The translations under genes and the position numbers were made by a program. A DNA stretch of 64,000 nt from Thermothelomyces thermophilus ATCC 42464. Its lineage: Eukaryota > Ascomycota > Sordariomycetes > Sordariales > Chaetomiaceae. Shown piece by piece: positions 1 through 10,141 of this stretch. Within the stretch, counting starts at the first letter, position 1, and each line of letters starts with the position of its first letter. The stretch is taken from positions 3,162,001-3,226,000 of the forward strand of contig NC_016477.1 of the NCBI RefSeq assembly GCF_000226095.1, given 5' to 3'. The notes below the pieces were generated by a model, which worked only from the letters and a program-made list of their open reading frames with translations, was not told the DNA's origin and searched no databases.

Positions 1-41
1 AGTCCTGATTACCACGTCAATTCGTTGTCAAACCGCCTAGC

Positions 42-3000
42 ATGGCTCGATCGGCGAGCTCCAAGCCGCCGGCCGCGAGGGCATCCCCCCCGCCGGCGCC
101 GTCGAGCATCGATGAGAAACTCAACTCGAACGCGACGAAGCGCAAGGACGATGATTACTCCTCCGAGGGCGTCGAGGACCATGATGTCTTTCTGCTCCCG
201 GGCTCCGACTTCAAGCTCGTCCTCGCCATAACCCTGCTAGCTGCTGCTGTGCGCTTGTTCCGCATCTACCAACCCAGCAGCGTCGTGTTCGACGAGGTCC
301 AGTATGTTTCTCGGCGCTCGTCCTTCCCGCGCTCGTGACAGACCTTGGCTGACGCACCATACCGACAGCTTTGGCGGGTTTGCGACCAAGTACATCAAGG
401 GCAAGTTCTTCATGGACGTGCACCCGCCGCTCGCAAAGTTGATGATCACGCTCTTCGGCTGGCTTGCCGGATTCAAGGGTAACTTCGACTTCAAGGATAT
501 TGGAAAGGATTATGTCGAGCCCGGCGTCCCATACGTGGCCATGCGCATGTTCCCGGCCATCTGCGGCATCCTCCTGGCCCCGACCATGTTCCTGACCCTC
601 AAGGCTGCTGGTTGCCGTACTTTCACCGCTGTCATGGGTGCCGGTCTCATCATCTTCGGTTCGTCGCATTGTTTCCTCGTTATCACGCTAGCGCGCCGCA
701 TTGCTGATTGTTGCTCTAGAGAATGGCCTCCTCACCCAGGCGCGTCTGATTCTTCTCGACTCTCCTCTTATGATCGCCACCGCCTTCACTGTTCTCTCGT
801 TCACGTCTTTCACTAACCAGCAGGAGCTGGGTCCCTCGCGGGCCTTCGGGTTGAGCTGGTGGTTTTGGCTTGTCATGACCGGCCTCGGCCTGGGTATGAC
901 CGTCAGCATCAAGTGGGTTGGGCTGTTTACCATTGCCTGGGTCGGCTCCTTGACTCTGGTCCAGCTCTGGGTTCTCCTTGGCGATTACAAGCACGTTACA
1001 ATCGTATGGGCTCCCGACCTGTTCCTCACGCTCTGACGGGCTGCTAACGGCTGCACAGCGTATCTTCGCCAAGCACTTCATGGCCCGCGTCTTCTGTCTC
1101 ATCATCATTCCCTTAACTTTCTACTTGGCCATGTTCGGAATCCACTTCCTCTGCCTGCGCAATCCCGGCGATGGCGACGGCTTCATGAGTTCCGAATTCC
1201 AGTCGACTCTGAACTCCAAGGCAATGAAGAACGTCCCGGCGGACGTTCTTCTGGGTAGCCGAATCACCATCAGACATGTCAACACCCAGGGCGGTTATCT
1301 CCACTCCCACCCTCTGATGTACCCTACCGGTTCGAAGCAACAGCAGATCACCCTGTACCCCCACAAGGACGATAACAACCTGTGGCTCGTCGAGAATCAG
1401 ACCCAACCGCTTGACATCAACGGCCAGCCCATCAACGGCACCGACGCCTGGTATAAGCTCCCCGAGCCTCACTACGTCGAGAACGGCGCCATCATCCGCC
1501 TGAACCATCTCGCCACCCACCGTCGTCTCCACTCTCACGATGTCCGCCCTCCCATCACGGAGGCCGACTGGCAGAACGAAGTTTCTGCGTACGGTTACGA
1601 GGGTTTCGACGGCGATGCCAACGACTTCTTCCGCGTTGAGATCGTCAAGAAGAAGTCCAAGCCCGGCGTCGCCCAAGAACGCCTCCGCACGATCGACACC
1701 AAGTTCAGGCTCATCCACATCATGACCGGCTGCGTGCTGTTCTCCCACAAGGTGAAACTCCCCGAGTGGGCGTCGGAGCAGCAGGAAGTCACCTGTGCCC
1801 GCGGAGGGACCCTTCCCAACAGCCTGTGGTACATTGAGTACAACGATCATCCCATGCTGGGCCCGGACGCTGAGACGGTCAACTACCGCAATCCCGGCTT
1901 CTTTGGTAAGTTCTGGGAGCTGCAGAAGGTCATGTGGAAGACGAATGCTGGTCTCGTTGAATCCCACGCCTGGGACTCCCGTCCTCCGTCGTGGCCCATC
2001 CTCCGCCGCGGCATCAACTTCTGGGGCAAGGACCACCGCCAGATCTATCTCATCGGCAACCCTGTCATCTGGTGGAGCGCTACTGCGGCCGTCGTCGTCT
2101 ACGTCGTGTTCAAGGGTATCGCCGTCCTCCGTTGGCAGCGCAGCTGCAACGACTACTCGAAGCCCGTCTTCAAGCGGTTCGATTACGAAGTCGGCTCCTC
2201 CGTGCTCGGGTGGGCTCTGCACTACTTCCCATTCTTCCTCATGCAGCGCCAGCTCTTCCTCCACCACTACTTCCCCGCGCTCTACTTCGGCATCATCGCC
2301 TTCTGCCAGATCTATGATTTCGTCACGGCACGCATTCCTGGAATCGGCTTGAGGGAGAATCCTGTGATTGGCAAGGCTGGCGCCGTCGGTTTCCTTATCC
2401 TGTCAATGATTGCTTTCACCCTCCTCTCTCCCCTTGCATATGGAAACCCCTGGACAAGGGCCGAATGCAGGCGCGTCAAGCTGTTCAGCACCTGGGACTG
2501 GGATTGCAACACTTTCTTGGACAGCGTAAGTGGTCTTCCTAATGGTGTGATCCCGGAGAGGAAGTTGCCTCAGAGGGGATAATGACGTTATGACTATGGG
2601 CGAAACGGTGCCGGATCACCTGTAACAAGCGTGCCGTAGGCTATTAGGAGGGGCACATATTGGCTATGACTAGAAGACACAAGCATAACAGCGCTCGAGG
2701 CAATTTTTTTGAGACATCTGGCCCATACTAACTTCCAGATTTTGCATAGTACGACGCATACAAGACGTTGTCCTCCACCTCGGCTGCCGCCTCTCAGACA
2801 CCTCAGCAACCGATCGATGCGAAGAAGGTGCCGCCGGCTCAGCCTCCCGTAGCGGGCGGCCAACAAGCCCAGGTCCCCATTGTGGACGCCCAGCAGCAGC
2901 AGGAGCAGCAGCAGCAAGCGCAGGAGGAAAAGGCTAAAGTTTCCGGCGCCCCAGTGGCTGGCAATAAGCGACTCGTCCATACTGAAGAGCGCGTCGAGTA

Positions 3001-3440
3001 CCGCGACCAGGACGGTAATCTCTTGAATGAGGAGCAGGTCAAGGCCCTCAAGGGCAAGGTCGAGTTCAAGACGCGTTATGAGACGCGGACCCGGATTATC
3101 GATGCCCAGGGCAACGAGGTCTTGCTGCCTCCCGGCCAGCAGGTACCGCTGGACCAGGAGCAGAAGCCCGATGCTCCGGCGGGCGTCGCGCCTCCCCACC
3201 CGGATGTCGAGGGTACGTGTCTTTCCGTTGTTCTGTCAGCAGTTGGAAGTCCGTGAGATCATCGGCTGACGTCACCCCGTTTCAGGTGCGAATAGCGAGA
3301 CGGCCAAGGGGGGTATCCCTGATGAGCCGATCCCCGAGCCCAAGGAGAGTGTTGAGGGCGAGAGGGAGCGCGAGGAGAAGGCAGCCAAGCCTGCCAGCGA
3401 GAAGCAGGAGGCCAGTGCCAAAGTGGACGACGAGGTCTGA
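42..3440 (+). CDS. pmt1: Protein O-mannosyltransferase, PMT1 subfamily
   Basis: It transfers mannose from dolichyl-phosphate mannose to Ser/Thr of secretory proteins in the ER membrane. Exons read as 42-301, 369-658, 720-1003, 1059-2525, 2750-3212 and 3286-3440, with phase kept at every junction, giving 972 residues. The first loop has the catalytic Asp-Glu in FDEVHFGG (about residues 83-90) and then the FMDVHPPLAK motif. Multiple hydrophobic segments flank a lumenal MIR region with three LHSH/LFSH-type repeats (about residues 320-530). The stretch GVAQERLRTIDTKFRL and the following SLWYIEYN and WPILRRGINFWG segments match yeast Pmt1 better than Pmt2 or Pmt4, from memory. A hydrophilic tail of about 200 residues follows the last membrane segment and makes the protein longer than yeast Pmt1 (817). 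The last two introns lie in or before this tail. Family certain; subfamily likely. Confidence 0.9.
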
Positions 3441-4204
3441 GCAGATCGGCCGCCTGGTGTCTGGTCCCTCAAGTGTAGGATTACTTCCGAAGTCGAAGAG
3501 GCTTCGGCCTGCTGCGCTTCCTCTCCCTTTCTACCATATGTTGCACCACAACCCGCCTGAAGGGATCTAATGAAATGGAGAAAGGGACTGGCGATTTGGC
3601 AGCGGGGTTACAAAACGTTCGGTCAGCTTGTCGCGACCGAGGACGATGTTTTTTCCTAGTCTCATTTTGTAACCACTGCTCGATCGGCTGTACGGGAGTG
3701 GGGGGAGTTGTTGATGCAGCGAGGAAAGGATGATACACATTCTGACTCCATCTATATCACGGCGCGGGACGACACACCGGTCCTAGATTTTCTTGGTCAC
3801 ATTTACTCTGAATGAGTGGAATCCCACTCCGATACGTCTCTTTCTTTGATGTCACCTGAGCCCATTTCCGTACGAGAGTGAGGAGATATCAACGGCAAGG
3901 GTAGGTGCTGGAGGAAGCGAAAACGAAACAGGAATATTCATTTCCTCTTCAAATTCCACCATGATTTCAATATTCCGGTGGTGTGTGATGACTATTGGTA
4001 CAATCCCCCCCGTCCGCTCTCCTTCATATGTCCTGTACCGTACATACACGAAATAAACATTAGGAGAATAATGATGCCCCCCCCCCCCCCCCCAACTTGT
4101 TGTAAGCAAATTGCCTCGCTACCCTCCAGTCTCGATTCAAACCAGCGTATTTTCCTTCTTGACACCCCACCCCTTCTCGACTTTTGCGACAGAAGCACAT
4201 CGTC
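3441..4204. other. Intergenic, convergent 3' ends
   Basis: No coding exon is seen between the pmt1 stop and the end of the next gene, which runs toward it. The stretch holds a run of 17 C at 4077-4093 next to an A/T-rich segment with a short TACATACA word. Both genes presumably end transcription here; I could not place a poly(A) site with confidence. Confidence 0.6.
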
Positions 4205-5728
4205 TCAAAAGTCCAACAGCAGCGCCTGCCATTCCAGCTCGAGACTTTCTTCTTCGCCCGAGCTATCGTGATCACGGCCATCTTCATCATCATCATTGGC
4301 ATTCCGGAGAAGATCATAACCGCCATCATGATCGTCATCGTCGTCGCGGTCGTCATCATCATGATTATCATGATTATTATCATCATCATCATTGGAAATA
4401 ATACCATGACCGGCGTAGCTGCGCTCGTAAATGCCGACGCCGACGCCAACGTCAACGCCAACGCCAACGCCGCCTCGCGCGGAGTCGATCTCGGAGGAGG
4501 AGTCCGAGCGGGACTCCGAATCGTCCGAATCTGAGTCTGCGTCCGAGTCCGAATCCCAGTCAAAGGCCGACACTGGCTCTTGACAATGCTGGTGCTGATG
4601 ATGCGACGGCGGCATGGGCGGCGTGCATAACGTGCGGTGCGTGTCCGCGTGCGTGTCCGCGTGCGCGTCCGCGTGCGCGTGCGCGTGCCTGCTGGCGGGG
4701 TCGCCGGCCTCCGCGTCGGCTCCGGCTTCGAGGCACAGTGCCGCCGCGCGCTCGAGGAGGGCGAGCAGGCTGTTGACGGTGCTGGTGGGCATCCGGGAGG
4801 TGGGGAGGGAAGCACGGCCCGGGGCGTCGCTGCTGTTGCGGCTGTGGTCCGCCCCGTGGGTTTGAGGGTGTTGCTGCTGTTGCTGTTGCTGTTGCTGCTG
4901 GCGAGGGTGATGAGGGAAAGTGTGTGGCAGAGCCGAGTCCGCGACCCTGTCAGAGACTAGGCAGTTGGGACACCCGTCTGGCCTGTCAGGCCTGCCAGGG
5001 ATAGACGGGAAGGAGGCGGGTAGTACCATCCTTGGGTGTTGGAAACCAAGACCCGGAGGCGGGTAGACGACCCGTGAGCCCGTGTCCATCTCGCCGGCCA
5101 ACCTGTCAAAGCTCCTGGGCCTCGTGATGTCTCGGTCGGAGGCCGGGCCCGGGGGTGGAGAGCGAGCGCGGCCATCGCACCGTGCACAGCTCAGCTCACT
5201 GTTGCTGCGGTGATGATACTCAGTGGCAGTTGCCGCTTCTGCGCCGCCGGTGACAGAGCCGCCGCTGACGGTGGGAGCGGGGGCAGGACGGGAACTGGGG
5301 CCTGTGGTTGCGAAGGGCGAAGGCAGTGGCCTGTCTGGAGGGGGCCCCGAGGGCGAGAGAGGCACGAGAAGCCTGTTGTTTCTCCTCAAGGCCGGCCGGG
5401 GAGAGGCCCGGGGAGGGTCCGGTGGTGGGATGGTCGGAAACGGGTCAGGCTCAGAAAGGGCCTTCCAAAGGCGTTCAGAGTCGCCAGTCTGAGGAGAAGC
5501 TAGGGGGGGCTTGGGTGGCTCGTTAGCTTGGTGATGGTTCCCCAACAAGAGTTACTGTGCTGATCGTACAGGAGGGAGATTGCCATGGGACAGATTTATC
5601 GTCCTCGGGTCCCACGGTGTGGGCACGCCCGCCTCACGTTGCCTGGGTGGGCGCCGCGGCCCGTGTGCTTGGGTGCTCTGCTGGTGGCCGTGTGGCCGGT
5701 CCGACTGCGAGGGAATGATGTAGCCCAT
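4205..5728 (-). CDS. Low-complexity protein of unknown function
   Basis: I do not recognise this protein. The model is two exons, 5728-5570 and 5488-4205 (480 residues). The 81-bp intron starts GTACGA, has GCTAAC about 30 bases before the acceptor, and ends CTCAG. It removes an in-frame TAA, and both exons then read in one frame. The first exon begins MGYIIPSQSDRPHGHQ. The middle is Pro/Ser-rich with one CARC motif. After a ten-residue Gln run and a short Leu/Ala-rich stretch (SLLALLERAAALCLEAG) comes repeat-like sequence: alternating His-Ala/His-Thr, Asp-Ser, Gly-Val and an Asp/His-rich block. It ends in the acidic/hydrophobic tail SLELEWQALLLDF. A TATA box lies about 135 bp upstream. Without the intron the only in-frame ATG is at 5089, so the upstream exon is preferred but unproven. 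Confidence 0.6.
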
Positions 5729-5860
5729 GGTCGAAGACGTGCTGCTTGCTGCGGAACCAGTTCTAAGACCATGTGTTTGCTGCTCAAGTTGGCATGGCCA
5801 GAGGGAAGAGGCGGATGGCCCGGACGGAAAGGGGAGGGGACTGGACCGGCCAGCCCTACC

Positions 5861-5868
5861 AATTTATA
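5861..5868 (-). promoter_or_regulatory. TATA box for the gene starting at 5728
   Basis: On the minus strand the sequence reads TATAAATT inside a GC-rich context, about 135 bp before the proposed ATG. This leaves a 5' UTR of roughly 100 nt. It supports transcription of the low-complexity gene from this strand. Confidence 0.5.
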
Positions 5869-6674
5869 CCTCCCTGGGGAGCCTTTGGTCTACCGGCCGT
5901 TGATCTAGGTTTCCTTGATGAGCCTAACTTGCCCTGACCGGAGCTGGAGCTCTCCCCTCATTGAAGCTCTGGATTCGCCCCCCCACGGGACCCCGACAGG
6001 TCCCCCTTGTCGACGCCTTTCTCGGAGGGCAGCCCGGATGGCGGGCAGCTTGAGACCCTGGGGCTGTTGTGTGTATGAGACTGACACAGCTCGGTATCCA
6101 TTCAAAGAGAGTATTGACAAGTCCGTGTGCTCTAGTGGAGGGAGGGTGACGAGGGCTTTGGCAGGGTTCAGCCATGGAGGATCCAGCGTGGCGACCGATC
6201 AGGTACATACAGTACCAGAGTCAGCTCAGTAGCGGGGACTTTCGGACCCACGGTCAGGTATACCTAGGTAAGGCCGTCCCAAGGCGCAGTAATGAGTCGA
6301 TCCTCCCGCCATCATGCCCTATGTTAGCTACTGAACTCGGTTGGTACCCGTTGGCTCGAGGCTTAATGAAAAGGAGAGCGCGGCCTCCCGTGTCCCACAG
6401 CTCCGCCTAGCTATATTGCCACCGCCGGCGGGCTTGATCCCGGATGTAAGAAATGCCTTTTTTAGATGGGTTACTTTGCTTATGTCGTAATTGAGCTCCC
6501 AAGGGAGGTCTGCCTGGCTAGACCAGGTGAGATGGACGACAAAATGGAAAAATGGCTTGTGAGAAATCGAGAGCATGACAGGCATGCCCAACGTCTAACT
6601 GATCTTGTTGGCTTGTTGCAAGCATCTCATCTCGCCGCGCAGGCCCCCCCCCAAAAAAGAAAAAAATAAAATAA

Positions 6675-6706
<32 letters not shown>

Positions 6707-9700
6707 AAAGGGGGGGGGGGGGGTGGGTGGGGGATGGAGGAGACAGCATAAGCCCGACAAGCCGTTGTCTGGCACAGGCAACAAGGAAAGTGATGTGGAG
6801 GATGATGTACTATGTAGACCCGATGGCTTCGACCCGGGTCATCCCTACTTCGGAGAGCGATGGGCTCAGCGCGCATCTCGGGGAGGCCCAAGCGAAGTCC
6901 AAGCATTAATTAATCATAAGCAGGCTGAAACGCATCTTGTTCGGACCAGATCTTTTTTCGCCTCTACCCAGGAAGGCTCAGGCAGGACACTTGTTAGCAA
7001 AGAGGCACATGGGCCATGCCGAGTCAGAGAGAGACCCTGCTGAGTAGAGCAGACGCGACGTTGTCTTCCAGCATGGTGTCGTCAAAGCCAACACACCATG
7101 TTTCAAAAAAAAAAAAAAAAAAAAAAAGGAGCCGCCTCGGAGGCGACAGACTTGAAGCCTCCCATTGTATGCGTCCTCTCTCAGGGAATGCCCCGTATGG
7201 ACAGGTTTGGCTTGACGGCTTAAGGGCTCGATCTCGAGAAACGCGGCGTCTTGGGGTTGTGGGAGACCAGAATGTTGGACGGCGTATATTCGGGGCAAGC
7301 TCCTGTACGTTCTGCCTCTGCGACCACCAGGGACCCGGTCAAACGGTGTTGTCGCCGCATGTCTCTAGCCAACAGATGGCTATCATGTGGCAGAGGAGGA
7401 GAGCGCCGAGACATGCATGGCAGTGACCGTGCCTGCGCCTGAATGTTTTGCTACAAACAAATGACTTTGGTGCTGATCGTGTGTGTTCAGTAAATCCGTC
7501 CTGGTATCTATCCCTGAATCATATCCTCGTCATGTTCCATTCTTTCGTTAGTTGGAAAAGCCGCCAAAAGGGAGAGGAAAAAAAAAAACAAAAAACTTAG
7601 GCATCATGTAAGGCTCCGAATCAAAGCCCAAGACGATAGTTGATCCATCGCCTTGAGCGATGTTTCCGAAAGCTCGACCCGGAGGTGCATGCTTTGAGTG
7701 ACGGCAGAGAAAAGCTATTCGCTTGGCAACAGAAAAGCGGCATGCCGGGGTCGAAGGCGCTCCATCAAGTCGATAAGTTGATGATAGATGTTGTCGAGGC
7801 ACTGCGATCTGGCCGTACCCTGGGTGATTGGGAAATCGGTACTCCGTAGCGATGATGCAGCAACTGGCCCGTCTGATTCCGCTACCCAACCCTTTTTCTC
7901 TCACTGGCAACTTGGGGTCTTTTGCCAAGTCGGATCTTCGTTTGCCGCTTCCGCATTGACTTGACTTCTGAAGCTAGATTCCGGTCCTGGTTTCACAAGG
8001 CCCTACAACACGGTAGTGTGGTGGATACTTCGCACTCGCAATCGACGAAAGCGAAACATGTCAAGGGGAGCCTCAGGTGGCCGGGGTCCCGAGGCCATCG
8101 GTGTTTCCCCCGCGTCCCCCGCGTCCTTGGCGCCCGCCGGGGCCTGTGCACTGCACCCGCTGCCTTACAGAGTAGGTATGTACACTACAGGTCTATTTCG
8201 TACCAGCAAGCATTGCTGGCCAACCCTCAAGGCAAGAAACCGGCAGGACCCAGAGATGTGGATGGGCCGAGATAAGGCTTGCTAAACTGCGTGCCGAGGC
8301 AGCGCCCAGACAGCACGGCGACATGTGTCTCGCCTCGACCATAACGGGCGTGCGTCGTTTCAGTCGCGAGTCGGACGGTTTCCGATTCAGTTGTCGGTTT
8401 CCTCTTGGCGATGTGCGTGCGCGCGAATTGATGGAAAAGTCGCGTATTTTTCTACACCTACGGAGTAGTAGTATGGATGTCTAGTACGAGTACATACAAA
8501 GGTACACATGTACATACATACAGGACGGATAACATACAAGTATAGTACATCTTCGGGCCCGGATCTCAACTCCGCAGAAGGGAAAAGCTGGCCAAGCGAA
8601 AGAGAAAATCAGCGGGTCGATGACGTTTTCTCTCTCACCACAAACCCCTCAAGAAACCAGAGATTTGAGCCCCGCCAGATCATCAGTTTCTCCATATCTG
8701 TGGAAAGCGCACACAACTCGAGTCCAGCTACACAAGGTAACTAGTACATACACAGTAGCTGTACTGCGGGATTGAAAGTATCAGTTGCTGCCAGTGGGTA
8801 AGAAACCTTGGGTGAGTTGCTCAGTACGAGTACGTGATAGGTTGCTAGTGCGTAGCCCGTACTTGTACGGAATGCGTCATGGGTAACAGTCTCAAATTTT
8901 TATCGAGGTCGTACTCGTTAGTGGACGCAACTCGCTTTACGGCCTCTTTTTTGCGCCCGCGTTGGCGCCGTGTCCGCTCCACAAATCGCCGACTTTCAAC
9001 CAATTCGGCCGAAATCCGCTGTGGCACCTCCACTTTCCGTCCGCGCCACAATCAGCGCCAGCAGGTTTGTCTTGATACATAACATCCCGCCGCCGAGGCT
9101 GCAGGAGCAGATTGCGTCGTTGTTGGTGATAGGTGGGATTCACCTGCGTACCTGAATCCTGTGGTGCGGCTACACGATGTATGGCGTGCACCTGCTTGAT
9201 ACGTGTATCACCCGTACTTGGTAACTACTGCGGTAACTTCCAGGCACGCACGCAGCTCTTTTGCCCTGACCTGACCCCACCAGGCGTTAACCAACGGGGT
9301 ACGTTAGCGCGCAGTGCTGCGTGGGACCCAATAACTAACCAGCTGCGGAACCCTGGCGCGCATCTGGGAACTATTCCTATCCGAGAGCAGTTGGTCCTCC
9401 CTCTGGATCCATCTTCCTCCCGCTTCTCGATCCCGTCGCTGCAGGTTGCCAAACCATCGCCCATCCCTCGTATCCTTCCATCGCTACCTGATCCTGATCG
9501 CCGGTGCCTCTTCCTCCGATCCTCTCTGCCCGGATTTAGCCTTCTTACTCTATCCTACGCTAACAGCGTTCTACACTGCAACAACGCGAGACCCTCAGGA
9601 CCTGTCTTTTCTCGACCTTTCATCTCGGAGTTAAATTGATGCGATGATACCCAGCCGCCGTGCCTAAGTGATCCTTTGGGGCCCTTTTTTCCCTTGCATT

Positions 9701-10141
9701 TTATTTTTTTCTCTATCGTCGTCTCGACTGCGCATGCCCTCGGCCGTTTGCAAAACCTCTTGCGCCTCGCCTTTGATCTCGTCTAGTCCACAGCGGAATG
9801 CGCATCGGTTACGAATACATAGCTCTTTTCGCTTAGACGCGGCCGAGGTCGAGGTCGAGAACGGGGGAGACGGGGTTCGCCTGTATCGTTGTTTGCTTCA
9901 CGGACCCGCCAGGCCTCTGGTGCGGTCCGCCATCCACCTCCCTAAATGGATTACCCGTACGTACCTGCACATGGAAGTTCTCTTCCAGTTACTGCCCGAC
10001 ACAGCTCTTCCTTTCCCGAAATCGCAAAGTTCGTTGCGCGGTCTAGAACCGGGCGCAGGCGCGAGGGGACTCCCTGCGGGCGGTCGCGGAAGTTGCAAGT
10101 CGCTGGATTGGCAGCTGCTAACAGAGCGTGGCAAAAAAAGT
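5869..10141. other. Long gene-poor interval upstream of sec2
   Basis: I find no convincing protein gene, tRNA or rRNA in these 4.3 kb. Open frames are short, lack family features and mostly lack an ATG. The stretch holds simple-sequence tracts (6644-6734; a run of 23 A at about 7105-7127), two TACGGAGTA-type 9-mers (7840-7848 and 8459-8467) and GTAC/TACA-rich segments at about 8490-8525 and 8740-8890. The last 500-700 bp are pyrimidine-rich and probably contain the sec2 promoter and 5' UTR. Confidence 0.5.
6644..6734. repeat. C-run / (AAAAT)n / G-run tract
   Basis: Nine C are followed by about 55 bases of A-rich sequence with AAAAT/AAAAAT units and then by 14 G. The C and G runs could pair across the A-rich middle. 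It may be plain slippage-prone sequence or the tail of a decayed retroposon; nothing recognisable lies beside it. Confidence 0.8.

Noticed and set aside
1113-2267. 384-codon minus-strand frame
   Set aside because: Antisense to the PMT1 MIR domain exon; no family features.
4184-4534. Plus-strand frame rich in Ile, Val and Met that looks like a membrane protein
   Set aside because: It is the complement of the Asp/His and Gly-Val repeat codons of the minus-strand gene, so its hydrophobicity is a by-product.
6644-6734. Retroposon poly(A) tail
   Set aside because: The (AAAAT)n tract is compatible, but no element body, target duplication or second copy is visible beside it.
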